64,000 bases of DNA from Vreelandella piezotolerans. Its GTDB lineage: Bacteria; Pseudomonadota; Gammaproteobacteria; Pseudomonadales; Halomonadaceae. Below are positions 11,246 through 20,250 of this stretch, in pieces; position 1 is the stretch's first letter, and each line of letters starts with the position of its first letter. Below the pieces are notes generated by a model. It saw only the letters and a program-made list of their open reading frames with translations. It made no database searches and was not told the origin of the DNA. Made by a program: the position numbers and the translations under genes. The stretch is from positions 1 to 64,000 of the forward strand of contig NZ_CP048602.1 in assembly GCF_012427705.1 (NCBI RefSeq). Reading direction: 5' to 3'.

Positions 11246-12248
11246 CTCGGCCAAGCGGCTGCTGGTCGTCGGTCCTTCCTGGGTCGGCGATATGGTCATG
11301 GCGCAGAGTCTGTTCATGACGTTGAAGGCGCGCTATCCAGGCGCCACGCTAGGTGTGGTCGCCCCGGGATGGTCCCAGCCGATCTTAGAGCGCATGCCTC
11401 AAGTGGACGAAGTGCTACCGCTGGCGGTAGGCCACGGAGAGTTTGGCCTTGCCAGCCGTCGCGAGCTGGCGGCACGGCTACGCGGTCGCTTCGATCGCGC
11501 CATCGTTCTGCCGCGCTCTTGGAAGGCCGCCTTGGTGCCCTTCATGGCCCGCATTCCTGAGCGCGTGGGTTTTTTGGGAGAGCACCGCTACGGCTTGCTA
11601 AAAGAGCGTCGCAAGCTCGACAAGCAGGTGCTGGATCAAACCGTCAAACGGTTCGTCTCGCTGGGGCTGCCATTGGAAGAGGCACAAAGCGGGCAGTTCT
11701 CGATTCCCAAGCCACGGCTCACCATTGACCGTGATAACTTGGTGAATTTGCGCCTGAGCCATACGCTGTCCTCTCGTCCCGCCATCGGCATGATGCCCGG
11801 CGCGGAGTATGGTCCTGCCAAGCAGTGGCCGTTGGCGTATTTTCATCAATTGGCTGCGAGACTGATCGACGACGGTTTCGAGATTCGCGTGCTAGGCGGA
11901 GCGAAAGATCACCCTGCAGGGCAGAGCATCGTGAATGGCTTGCCGCATGCGCATAATTTATGCGGAAAAACACAGCTGGCCGATGCCGTGGACCTTTTGG
12001 CCGACTGTCGCCAGGTCGTTACCAACGATTCAGGGCTCATGCATGTCGCGGCGGCGGTAGGGGTACGCATCCAAGCGCTATATGGCTCGTCATCGCCCGC
12101 CTATACGCCACCGCTAACGGATAACGCGGACATCCACTACCTTGGGCTCTCCTGTTCGCCGTGCTTTCAGCGTACCTGCCCGTTAGGCCATACGAACTGC
12201 TTGAACGAGCTAGGCGTAGAACGGGTGTATCAGGCCATGCGCACCTAG
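11238..12248 (+). CDS. waaF: ADP-heptose--LPS heptosyltransferase II
   Basis: WaaF adds the second L-glycero-D-manno-heptose to the inner core at the cytoplasmic face of the inner membrane. The 336-residue GT9 protein begins [19 protein letters not shown], the standard WaaF N-terminus. The donor-site region includes [15 protein letters not shown] near residue 180 and [14 protein letters not shown] near 260. A Cys-containing tail ([18 protein letters not shown]) is typical of WaaF. Its start overlaps hldD and its stop overlaps the convergent OpgB-like gene by 4 bp. Confidence 0.95.
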   Translation: MANSAKRLLVVGPSWVGDMVMAQSLFMTLKARYPGATLGVVAPGWSQPILERMPQVDEVLPLAVGHGEFGLASRRELAARLRGRFDRAIVLPRSWKAALVPFMARIPERVGFLGEHRYGLLKERRKLDKQVLDQTVKRFVSLGLPLEEAQSGQFSIPKPRLTIDRDNLVNLRLSHTLSSRPAIGMMPGAEYGPAKQWPLAYFHQLAARLIDDGFEIRVLGGAKDHPAGQSIVNGLPHAHNLCGKTQLADAVDLLADCRQVVTNDSGLMHVAAAVGVRIQALYGSSSPAYTPPLTDNADIHYLGLSCSPCFQRTCPLGHTNCLNELGVERVYQAMRT

Positions 12249-13897
12249 CGCATGATCTCCATTTCGTCAGCTTGATCGGCGGGTGTTTCGATGATCTGAT
12301 CGGTGGCGCTCTCTTCAGGCGCACGCCGCTGAGGGGTTAGCCCGTCCCAAAGGCGATGCTGCAGCGCGGTCTCCTCCCGTAGACGTTCATTCAGCGCCTC
12401 CAGCCCATGAATCTCGACCAGCGTGGGTTGGCTGCCAAGTAGTGAAGCGCCAAGGCCCGCGCGGTGATCGTTCAATGTGAGGCCCATAGCGTCGAGGATC
12501 GTGGGGAAAACGTCTAGCATGGTGGCGCCTCGCCTTACTCGCTGCGGACGGATATCCTCGCCCAGCATGATGAGCGTATTGTCGCGATCCAAGGTGGTGA
12601 GCTGATCCCACACCGACACGCGCATGGTGAGATGATCACTGAGTACCACCACTAGCGTGTTTTCCAGCAGTCCTTCTTGCTCTAACCGTTCAACGAGGTC
12701 TCGGGCTTGGCGCGCAGAGCACTCTACCGAGTAGAGAATATCCTGACCATCGAATTCGCCCTGGCGGTCCAGACAGGTTTGCGAGGGAAAACCGCTGGGC
12801 GCATGGCCCGCAATGCTCAGGTTCACCACGGCCCAAGGACCGTCGTCCTCCTCGCTCAGTCGACGTATTTCGTCGACGGTCACATCGTATAGTGTATCGT
12901 CATAAAGACCCCAACTGTTCACATACTCAGGATCCTCGAGATCCGGTAGCAGTTCTTCTTTACCTTTGACGGTATCGAACTGGTGACCACGATAGAAAAG
13001 CCCTTTACCAGCAAACTGCGTGCTGGCGCCTCCCAAAAAACTGAGCCGGTAGCCCTGACCGGCCAGCACGTCTCCCAGACACTCAACGCCGGGTACGACT
13101 TGGCTGAGCGGTTCGAACTGACTATCGTGCAGCAGGCCGGCGGGCATGAGGGGGACGCCGCACTGGCTGGCGATCATCCCAGCCATGGTCCAGCCCGTAT
13201 TCTCCATCTGCTGAATGCCCTCGAACACCAACCCGCGCTCGCCCAGTGCCGCTAAATCTGCGTAGGCGTCGCCAAATAGCTCGTTGCTATAGGTGCGCTC
13301 CATGCTCTCCAGGTACATCAGCAGTAGGTTGGGTGCATTGGGTTGGTCGCCGGTGGGTGGCGCAACATAGCGTCGATCTAGCCAAGCGCCATCGTCCGTC
13401 ACTATCGCGGCGCTGCGTTGACCAATGCCGTAGAGCAGTGGGTTGGCCGCCAATAGCGCGATGGCAAAGAAGCGCTCGGTCAAACGCCAGCGCTGATCGT
13501 GGCGCGACAACCACGTCACCGATACCAGCACCGCCAACACGGTGAGCGTGTAGGTCAGTGCCAGCAGCATTTTACCTGCCCCGCCATGCTCCGCCATGCC
13601 CGCCTGTAAATGAAAAAACACCGCCCCGAGGTCGACGTTTCCGAAGCTGTCGGCCAAATAAACATAGACGCTGAATAGGCTAAGTGGCAGCAGCGACCAT
13701 GGCCACATTGGACGGTAGCGTGCGTTGATCGGCGCGCCCCAGCGCAGCTTGAGCCCCACCCCAATCCATGCCGCTGCTATCAAAAAGAGCGTCCACCAGG
13801 GCAGACGCGTGAGTACGGTGACGGCATAGCCAAGGCTAAGACCCATGACGACGAGCGGTAGCCAAGGGGTGAGTTTGAGTGACCGTGAAGCGAACAT
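12245..13897 (-). CDS. OpgB-like phosphoglycerol transferase (LtaS/sulfatase superfamily)
   Basis: A 550-residue membrane enzyme of the alkaline phosphatase/sulfatase superfamily. Several N-terminal hydrophobic segments (about residues 10-190) anchor a periplasmic catalytic domain. That domain has LLLMYLESMERTYS near residue 218 (metal-binding Glu), NTGWTMAGMIASQCGVPL near 260 with the presumed nucleophilic Thr, and LSDHLTM near 440. These segments closely resemble E. coli OpgB (MdoB), which transfers phosphoglycerol to osmoregulated periplasmic glucans. It lacks the obvious lipid A phosphoethanolamine-transferase pattern. The start is set at MFASRSLK, where the similar region begins. Its position in a core-LPS cluster means the acceptor could be LPS rather than glucan; this is inference. 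Confidence 0.8.
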   Translation of the reverse strand: MFASRSLKLTPWLPLVVMGLSLGYAVTVLTRLPWWTLFLIAAAWIGVGLKLRWGAPINARYRPMWPWSLLPLSLFSVYVYLADSFGNVDLGAVFFHLQAGMAEHGGAGKMLLALTYTLTVLAVLVSVTWLSRHDQRWRLTERFFAIALLAANPLLYGIGQRSAAIVTDDGAWLDRRYVAPPTGDQPNAPNLLLMYLESMERTYSNELFGDAYADLAALGERGLVFEGIQQMENTGWTMAGMIASQCGVPLMPAGLLHDSQFEPLSQVVPGVECLGDVLAGQGYRLSFLGGASTQFAGKGLFYRGHQFDTVKGKEELLPDLEDPEYVNSWGLYDDTLYDVTVDEIRRLSEEDDGPWAVVNLSIAGHAPSGFPSQTCLDRQGEFDGQDILYSVECSARQARDLVERLEQEGLLENTLVVVLSDHLTMRVSVWDQLTTLDRDNTLIMLGEDIRPQRVRRGATMLDVFPTILDAMGLTLNDHRAGLGASLLGSQPTLVEIHGLEALNERLREETALQHRLWDGLTPQRRAPEESATDQIIETPADQADEMEIMR

Positions 13898-14039
13898 CCT
13901 GTATCCCTTTTCAGAACGTGCTAAATGAAGCGTCAGCTTATCAAAAGTCGCGCCCCGTGGCCGTGTTAGCATGTCACTAAAATGGGCAGGATCACGGACG
14001 AGCCGTGTATGCCTCAAACTGAGTGGGTAAAGGTGAGAC

Positions 14040-14801
14040 GTGTCTATTTCCGCTGTGTTGATTGTCAAAAACGAAGCGCACCACTTACGTGAGTGTCTGG
14101 AAACGCTGACGTGGGCTGATGAAATCGTCGTGCTGGATGCGGGCAGCCAGGATGCCACGTGCGAGATTGCGCGAGAGTTCACCCAGAATGTGAACGTCAA
14201 CGCCGACTGGCAGGGGTTTGGCATTCAGCGCCAGCGGGCAGAAGCCCTGGCAAACGGTGAGTGGATTTTGATGGTCGATGCCGACGAGCGCGTGACGCCT
14301 GAATTGCGTGACAGCATTGAGGCGGCCATTCAGCAGCCTCCCGCTGCCTATAGCGTGAGCCGCCTATCGTGGTGCTTCGGCCGCTTCATCCGCCACTCGG
14401 GCTGGTACCCAGACCGCGTGCTGCGTCTCTACCCAAGAGGTCAGGCGGGCTATAACGCCGCGCTGGTGCATGAAAAGCTAGTACTCAACGAAGGCTTGGC
14501 CGAAAAGCCGCTATCCGGTGACCTGCTGCACTACACCTATCGCGACCTGCGCCACTATCTGGAGAAATCCGCCCACTATGCCCAGGCTTGGGCAGAGCAG
14601 CGCGCCGCCCAGGGGAAAACGGCCACGCTAGGGCAGGGCATGGGTCACGGGTTGGCTTGCTTCCTCAAGATGTACGTGCTGAAAGCAGGCTTTAAAGATG
14701 GCAAGCAGGGGCTATTGCTGGCGCTGCTCTCCGCACATTCCACTTTCGCCAAGTACGCCGATCTCTGGGTGCGTACCCGCACTGCCGACAAGCAGCGCTG
14801 A
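14040..14801 (+). CDS. Family 2 glycosyltransferase, LPS core type (WaaE/KdtX-like)
   Basis: A 253-residue GT-A fold glycosyltransferase. The N-terminus SISAVLIVKNEAHHLRECLETL and the metal-binding ILMVDADERV near residue 80 define GT2. The C-terminal region with FLKMYVLKAGFKDGKQG and STFAKYADLW is typical of the WaaE/KdtX group, which adds glucose or a related sugar to inner-core heptose. The start is GTG preceded by AAAGGTGAG. The last 90 bp overlap the end of the convergent GT9 gene. Both the core position and family indicate LPS core assembly; donor and acceptor are not determined. Confidence 0.85.
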   Translation: MSISAVLIVKNEAHHLRECLETLTWADEIVVLDAGSQDATCEIAREFTQNVNVNADWQGFGIQRQRAEALANGEWILMVDADERVTPELRDSIEAAIQQPPAAYSVSRLSWCFGRFIRHSGWYPDRVLRLYPRGQAGYNAALVHEKLVLNEGLAEKPLSGDLLHYTYRDLRHYLEKSAHYAQAWAEQRAAQGKTATLGQGMGHGLACFLKMYVLKAGFKDGKQGLLLALLSAHSTFAKYADLWVRTRTADKQR

Positions 14802-15806
14802 AATCCGTTCGGCGGCGTTGCCGAGGTCGATCGTGGTCATATCCTGTTGGTCGGCATCAGCAGGGGGGCTAAACGCCAGACGCTTTTCCGCTCGGTTGCA
14901 GGTTTGCCAGCGCAGCGGCGTAGCGGAGCGTTTGGCGGGATAAAAACCCGCCGTGGCGATATCGAGACAGCCTGCAATATGCAGCGGCCCGGTCGAGCCG
15001 GCAATCAGCATATCCGCTCCGCCAAGCTGCAGTGCAAAGGCATCCACGCTGGGAGTTGCTGGAAAGTGGTCTGCCTCGACGCCTTTTTCGGCTAGTTGTT
15101 TCCTCAAGTCTTGTGCCTGTGGCTGTTCACTGGGGCCAGCGCTGATGAGCCAGCGTAGTGGCAGAGGCTGGCACTGTCGGTGAACGTGAGCGATCAGCTC
15201 GGCGTACTGCGCAACCGATAGATTGACCGCCGAGCCGCCGCTGCCAGGATGAACCACCACCACGCGTTCTGAGGTGTCGTTGGCCAACGTTTGGCGTTGG
15301 ACAAGACGCTGCGCGCCATCCATCGGCCAGAACGGGGGCGAAGGCAGGGTGGTCAGCGTTAACGACAGTCGAGCCAACAGTTCACAGGCCAAGTCGACGT
15401 TGTACTGGTACTCGGGTTTGGCGGAATGGGAGCGGCGTTGGCGTATTCGCACGTTATAAAACACCTGTGCCCACTTGGTTGCAGGGGCAACGCGCAGCGG
15501 AATGCCTGCTTTCATGCCTAGCCAACCGATACGCGGTGTCGAAAACAGCGTTAGCAGTGCATCGAATTTCGATTGTTTCACGTGAAACAATAGCGCCTGC
15601 TGCGTCGCTTTATCAGCCTGGCTACCGGGGTCGATGATGACGTCATCGACCCATGGGCACGCCTTGGCTAAGGGGGCTGTATAGGCAGGCACCAGCACGG
15701 TCACGTGGGGCATAGGCGAGGCCTGTTTCAAGCACGCTAGCGCTGGCCACGCCAGCATAAAATCGCCGATTTTGTCGTTACGGACGACAAGCAGTTTCTG
15801 CGCCAT
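14712..15806 (-). CDS. Family 9 glycosyltransferase (heptosyltransferase-like)
   Basis: A 364-residue GT9 protein with N-terminal KLLVVRNDKIGDFMLAWPAL, a mid-protein VVVHPGSGGSAVNLS near residue 195, and IAGSTGPLHIAGCLD near 275, the donor-binding region shared by ADP-heptose transferases. It probably adds a later core heptose (WaaQ-like), but the acceptor is unknown. The C-terminal 30 residues come from DNA that also encodes the C-terminus of the convergent GT2 protein, suggesting loss of an earlier stop. A parS site lies within the gene, read as FHVKQ. It is divergent from the GT4 gene at 15891. Confidence 0.85.
   Translation of the reverse strand: MAQKLLVVRNDKIGDFMLAWPALACLKQASPMPHVTVLVPAYTAPLAKACPWVDDVIIDPGSQADKATQQALLFHVKQSKFDALLTLFSTPRIGWLGMKAGIPLRVAPATKWAQVFYNVRIRQRRSHSAKPEYQYNVDLACELLARLSLTLTTLPSPPFWPMDGAQRLVQRQTLANDTSERVVVVHPGSGGSAVNLSVAQYAELIAHVHRQCQPLPLRWLISAGPSEQPQAQDLRKQLAEKGVEADHFPATPSVDAFALQLGGADMLIAGSTGPLHIAGCLDIATAGFYPAKRSATPLRWQTCNRAEKRLAFSPPADADQQDMTTIDLGNAAERISALLVGSAGTHPEIGVLGESGMCGEQRQQ
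15574..15589. promoter_or_regulatory. parS: parS partition site 5 (inside GT9 gene)
   Basis: Exact TGTTTCACGTGAAACA about 8.5 kb from site 4, with flanking bases extending the palindrome (AT..AAT partially). On the coding (minus) strand it reads Phe-His-Val-Lys. It is an outlier in spacing relative to the four sites around recF-gyrB. Confidence 0.92.
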
Positions 15807-15890
15807 GATTTAGGCCCCGTTAAAAGCAGCCTGTATACTACAAGAGATTGTAAGGATTGTTTAACGGTGCGCGGCTAGGTAGGGCATGCG

Positions 15891-17009
15891 ATGGCGAAGA
15901 AGGTACTGCAACTGTGTCTTTCTGATGGCAAAGGCGGAATGGAGCTGTATGTCGATCGGGTGATTGAAGACCTAGTGTCTGAAGGCTGGGAGGTCAGGGG
16001 CATCTGCCTGAAAGATACCAAGGTAGAGAGCTATATGCAGCGTAACGAAGTGCCCTATAAAGCCTTTTCGAGCAACGGCCAGGCGCTGTCCCAGCTATTC
16101 TCGATCCGCCGCTGGCTCATCAAGGAGGGCATTTCCGTCATTCACTGCCATAAATCGAGTGATCTGCGCCTCACCACCTTGTTGAAAGCACTGCTGCCGA
16201 CACTAAGGATCATCTACACGGACCACGTGGGCGGGCAGCGGCCGAAAAAAAGCCCCTATCATCGCATGGCTTATGGCTGCGTGGACCGCGTGCTGTCTAT
16301 CAGCCAGGCAACATACCAGCGCAATATCCGTAATTTGCCGCTTCCCCAGGAGCGGGTGGTGTGTTTGCCCCACGGCGTCGATATCGATAAGTACCAGCCC
16401 AATCGTGACCCCGCAGCCATCACGGCTAAGCGCGAAGCACTGAATGTTCCGGCCGATGCTGTATTGATCGGTCTGCCTGGCCGCGTGACGCCGGGTAAAG
16501 GCCAAGACATATGGGTAAAAGCGCTGCTGGAATTAGACCCCTCGCTCCATTTCTATGCGCTCTCGATCGGAGGCACGGACTATGCCTCGGGGGGTGTGGA
16601 GACATTTTATGCCGAGTTGCAGCGCACCATCGCGGGCACGCCGCTGGCGGATAAGATCGCCTTTCTAGGGCATCGCAGTGACCTGACGGAGATTCTACCC
16701 GTGCTGGACGTGGTGTGTATTCCTTCGGAAAACGAAGCGTTCGGTCTGACGATCATCGAGTCCATGGCCTGCGGTATGCCGATCATAGGCTCGAATACCG
16801 GGTCGTTGCCGGAGCTAGTAGATGCTGATTCCGGGGTGTTGGTAGGCCCGTTTGACGTGCCCGCCTGGCGCGATGCCATGACCACGTTGATTCGCGATGC
16901 CGACACACGCAAGGCCATGGGACTGGCCGCTCGGCGACGAGTCGAAGAGCGCTTCAGCAACAAGCAGCACGTAAAGCGCTTGATCGAGATCTACTCGGCG
17001 TCGGCATAG
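15891..17009 (+). CDS. Family 4 glycosyltransferase
   Basis: A 372-residue GT-B enzyme. The N-terminal acceptor domain contains LCLSDGKGGMELYVDRV near residue 8. The C-terminal GT4 donor domain has GLPGRVTPGKGQD near residue 195 and the E-x7-E type motif PSENEAFGLTIIESMACGMPIIG near 280. This resembles WaaG-type hexose transferases of the LPS outer core, but the sugar cannot be assigned. Candidate -10 TATACT lies about 60 bp upstream, in the divergent gap with the GT9 gene. Its 3' end overlaps the convergent kdkA by 19 bp. Confidence 0.85.
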   Translation: MAKKVLQLCLSDGKGGMELYVDRVIEDLVSEGWEVRGICLKDTKVESYMQRNEVPYKAFSSNGQALSQLFSIRRWLIKEGISVIHCHKSSDLRLTTLLKALLPTLRIIYTDHVGGQRPKKSPYHRMAYGCVDRVLSISQATYQRNIRNLPLPQERVVCLPHGVDIDKYQPNRDPAAITAKREALNVPADAVLIGLPGRVTPGKGQDIWVKALLELDPSLHFYALSIGGTDYASGGVETFYAELQRTIAGTPLADKIAFLGHRSDLTEILPVLDVVCIPSENEAFGLTIIESMACGMPIIGSNTGSLPELVDADSGVLVGPFDVPAWRDAMTTLIRDADTRKAMGLAARRRVEERFSNKQHVKRLIEIYSASA

Positions 17010-17734
17010 CCTGAGTAAAGCGGCGCCATCAGACGCTTCTCTTGGCCAGGGGCAAACTTCGCCACCGAGCGCTCCAGCCGCTGTAGGTTACGTGCCTGCC
17101 ACTTGCCAGGCGGGCGCAGTCGGCAGCGGTCGAGATCGATCAGCCAGGGCTTGCCAGCCTCATCCATCAGAATGTTGCGGGCGTTGAGGTCGACATGGTC
17201 CAAGCCCGCTTGATGAAATCGCTTGATCATTGCGCCAACGCGCTTTAATAGCGCCTCGTCAGCCTCTTCATTGGTGAGGAGTGAGGCGAGCGCCCGAGCG
17301 CCGGGGATGCGCACGGTCAGCAGTGCCGCCTCATAAGTCAGCCCAAACCGGGTGACACAGCAGGCCACCGGACGCGGGACGGGCAGGCCTTGCTCATACA
17401 GTGCGGCGGTCAAACGCATTTCACGAAACGCCCGGGTTCGCTCGGCCCCCAGCCACACATAGCGCTGCTGGCTGAGCTTGGCGATGAGCCCGCCGCGCTG
17501 GTAAGGGCGCAGCACCCACTGCTCGTCGTCGCGCGCCTTCAGGAACAGGCTGCTACCTCGGCCCGGCGCTTCGCCGACCACCAGACCCCGCGTTCGCCAG
17601 TACGCTGCCTCGAACAGCGCCGCGCTTAGGGGGTGAACCGGGGAGGAGAGTTGGTGTGTTGCGCAGGCGTCACTTAAACTGTCTGCATCGTGTAGAATCA
17701 GCCCATTTTTCTGCCGGAGTGCCGCTAAGCGCAT
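16991..17734 (-). CDS. kdkA: 3-deoxy-D-manno-octulosonic acid kinase
   Basis: KdkA phosphorylates Kdo in the LPS inner core. The 247-residue protein has a small-molecule/protein-kinase fold: VLRPYQRGGLIAKLSQQRYVW near residue 75, catalytic loop LDHVDLNARNILMD near residue 180, and IDLDRCRLR near 200. Length fits KdkA rather than the longer WaaP heptose kinase. A good GAGGG ribosome site precedes the ATG. The start codon lies in the same CATG as the start codon of the divergent GT9 gene, so the upstream signals of each gene lie inside the other. Confidence 0.88.
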   Translation of the reverse strand: MRLAALRQKNGLILHDADSLSDACATHQLSSPVHPLSAALFEAAYWRTRGLVVGEAPGRGSSLFLKARDDEQWVLRPYQRGGLIAKLSQQRYVWLGAERTRAFREMRLTAALYEQGLPVPRPVACCVTRFGLTYEAALLTVRIPGARALASLLTNEEADEALLKRVGAMIKRFHQAGLDHVDLNARNILMDEAGKPWLIDLDRCRLRPPGKWQARNLQRLERSVAKFAPGQEKRLMAPLYSGYADAE

Positions 17735-18830
17735 GAAGCCCTCTCTGCCTGTTCAACCAAACCATATTGCCATTTTGCGCCTCTCCGCGTTGGGAGACGT
17801 GTGCAATCTCGTGCCAACGGTGCGAGCGTTGCAGCGCCAGTGGCCGCATGCGCGCATTACCTGGATTATCGGCAAGGGGGAGCACAGTTTACTGGCCGGG
17901 CTTTCCGGGGTCGAGTTCGTCGTGTACGACAAAGCGACCGGGCTTACCGGCATGCGGGCCATCTGGCGTGAGCTGGCCGATACCCGCTTCGACGTACTGC
18001 TGCATATGCAACAGGCCATTCGCGCCAGCGTGCTCTCGCTTGGTCTCAAAGCCAACGTCCGGGTAGGGTATGACAAGGCCCGTGCCAAGGACGCTCAGCA
18101 CTGGTTCACCCAGCACCAGTTGGCTCCCCATGCGAATGCCCATGTGCTGGAGTCGTTCATGGATTTTGCCCGTCTGCTGGGCGTCGAAGACGACCGCTTG
18201 GAGTGGAATCTTGCGGTGCCTGCCATCGCCTACGAAGAAGCCAGAGGGATCAGTGGTGACACGCCTTACTTGGTGATCAACCCCTGTAGTAATGCGCGGC
18301 TACGTAATTTTCGCAACTGGTCGGTGGAAGGGTATGCGAGCGTGATTGAACACGCCTGGGTACAGCACGGTCTGAAGAGCGTACTCACGGGGGGCGGCAG
18401 CCCCTTGGAGCGCGAAATGGGCGACCAGATCGAAGCGCTCTGCCAGTCGGGTAGCGTCATCAACGCCATCGGCGGCACCTCATTGAAAGGTGTCCTGGCG
18501 CTGATCGATAACGCCCGCGCAGTGATTGCTCCGGATACCGGCCCTGCCCATATGGGTAATGCCATGGGCACGCCGACGCTTGGCCTCTATGCCACCACTA
18601 ACCCTCAACGGGCTGCGCCCTATCTGTGGCGCGATTTTGCCGTCGATGCCTACCCCGATGCGGTACGCACTTATCTGCATAAATCGGTGGACGAAGTGAG
18701 CTGGGGGCAGCGGGTGCGCCATGCCGATGCGATGGACTTGATCAAAGCGGACGACGTCATTGCCAAGTTAGACGCGCTGCTGGCGCACAGCGCAGCACAC
18801 ACCACAACAGGACTCTCGGATGAAAGTTGA
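17733..18830 (+). CDS. Family 9 glycosyltransferase, probable heptosyltransferase I (OpsX-like)
   Basis: A 365-residue GT9 protein with [20 protein letters not shown] at the N-terminus, [18 protein letters not shown] near residue 180, and [20 protein letters not shown] near 262. The R-N-W segment and neighbourhood with kdkA resemble Haemophilus/Vibrio OpsX, which adds the first heptose to a single phosphorylated Kdo. WaaC-type function is therefore likely. The ATG shares two bases with the divergent kdkA start codon; the nearest GGAG is 13 bases upstream, which is weak. The 3' end overlaps hldE by 11 bp. Confidence 0.83.
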   Translation: MKPSLPVQPNHIAILRLSALGDVCNLVPTVRALQRQWPHARITWIIGKGEHSLLAGLSGVEFVVYDKATGLTGMRAIWRELADTRFDVLLHMQQAIRASVLSLGLKANVRVGYDKARAKDAQHWFTQHQLAPHANAHVLESFMDFARLLGVEDDRLEWNLAVPAIAYEEARGISGDTPYLVINPCSNARLRNFRNWSVEGYASVIEHAWVQHGLKSVLTGGGSPLEREMGDQIEALCQSGSVINAIGGTSLKGVLALIDNARAVIAPDTGPAHMGNAMGTPTLGLYATTNPQRAAPYLWRDFAVDAYPDAVRTYLHKSVDEVSWGQRVRHADAMDLIKADDVIAKLDALLAHSAAHTTTGLSDES

Positions 18831-20250
18831 TCTAACCGCCCTGGAACATGCCCGCGTACTGGTGGTCGGGGATGTCATGCTCGACCGCTACTGGCACGGC
18901 GGCACCTCGCGGATCTCCCCGGAAGCGCCGGTGCCCGTGGTACGCGTGGAAGATGCCGATGACCGGCCCGGCGGCGCCGCCAACGTGGCGCTCAACGTGG
19001 CGTCCTTGGGCGGGCACGCCGCGCTGGCGGGTCTGGTGGGCGAGGATGACAATGCCGAGCTGCTCTCAAAGCGCTTGGCGGCAGCCAATGTAAGCACTTA
19101 CTTCCAACGCAGCCCTGATATACCCACGATTACCAAGCTACGCGTGATGAGCCGTAACCAGCAGCTGCTGCGCCTGGATTTCGAGCAGCGTCTCGACAGC
19201 GTGGATACCAGCGCCCTGCTGGCACAAGTGGAACAGGCACTGCCCGAATGCGACGTGGTGATCCTGTCCGATTACGGTAAGGGCACGCTCAATCAAGTGG
19301 AGCATTTAATCGACATGGCGCGTCAGCACGGCAAGCGGGTGCTGATCGATCCCAAGGGGCAGGATTTCACCAAGTACCGAGGGGCTAGCCTGATTACCCC
19401 CAACCTCACCGAATTCGAGGCCGTGGTGGGGCCTTGCGCCACGGACGCCATTCTTGCCGAGCGTGGCGAAGCGCTGCGTGCCGAACTCGAACTCGAAGCG
19501 CTGTTGATTACCCGCAGCGAAAAAGGGATGACGCTGATCCGTGAAGGCCATGCGCCGCTGCATCTGCCCACCCGTGCTCAAGAGGTCTTCGATGTGACCG
19601 GCGCAGGCGATACCGTGATTGGTCTGATGGGCCTGGCCTTGGCCGCTCACCATGCGCTGCCGGAAGCGATGATGTTGGCGAACCTGGGGGCGGGCCTAGT
19701 GGTGGCGAAGCCGGGTACCGCCACGCTCTCGATTGCCGAGCTTTACACGGCGCTGCATGGTGACAAACTGGCCGAGTTCGGCGTGATCGAACCAGCGCCG
19801 CTGGTCGATGCCGTTCGCGCTGCGCAGCTGCGTGGCGAGCGGGTGGTGATGACCAACGGGTGCTTCGACATTCTCCACGCTGGCCATGTGGCCTACTTGG
19901 AACAGGCCAAACGCCTGGGCGACCGGCTGATCGTCGCGGTGAACGACGATGCCTCCATCGGCCGGTTGAAAGGGCCGAAGCGCCCTATCAACCCGTTGAA
20001 CCGGCGAATGCAGGTGCTGGCCGGGCTTGGCGCGGTGGATTGGGTGGTGCCGTTCAGTGACGACACGCCTGCCGCCCTGATCGAGCAGGTACTGCCGGAT
20101 ATCCTGGTCAAAGGCGGTGACTACCGCCCCGAGGACATTGCTGGCGGCAGCGCCGTGATCGCCAACGGTGGCGAGGTCAAGGTGCTGGGCTTCGAAGATG
20201 GCGTGTCCACCACGGCAATGATCAGCTCGATCCTGGATCGCGAAAGCTAA
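18820..20250 (+). CDS. hldE: Bifunctional heptose 7-phosphate kinase / heptose 1-phosphate adenylyltransferase
   Basis: HldE catalyses two steps of ADP-heptose synthesis: C1 phosphorylation and adenylylation. It has 476 residues. The N-terminal ribokinase-like domain (about 1-320) includes [31 protein letters not shown] near residue 50 and the catalytic [11 protein letters not shown] near 260. The C-terminal nucleotidyltransferase domain (about 345-476) has [17 protein letters not shown] with its HxGH motif. The full two-domain length is intact. It is coupled to the upstream heptosyltransferase (11-bp overlap) and to waaA (TAATG overlap). Confidence 0.97.
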   Translation: MKVDLTALEHARVLVVGDVMLDRYWHGGTSRISPEAPVPVVRVEDADDRPGGAANVALNVASLGGHAALAGLVGEDDNAELLSKRLAAANVSTYFQRSPDIPTITKLRVMSRNQQLLRLDFEQRLDSVDTSALLAQVEQALPECDVVILSDYGKGTLNQVEHLIDMARQHGKRVLIDPKGQDFTKYRGASLITPNLTEFEAVVGPCATDAILAERGEALRAELELEALLITRSEKGMTLIREGHAPLHLPTRAQEVFDVTGAGDTVIGLMGLALAAHHALPEAMMLANLGAGLVVAKPGTATLSIAELYTALHGDKLAEFGVIEPAPLVDAVRAAQLRGERVVMTNGCFDILHAGHVAYLEQAKRLGDRLIVAVNDDASIGRLKGPKRPINPLNRRMQVLAGLGAVDWVVPFSDDTPAALIEQVLPDILVKGGDYRPEDIAGGSAVIANGGEVKVLGFEDGVSTTAMISSILDRES

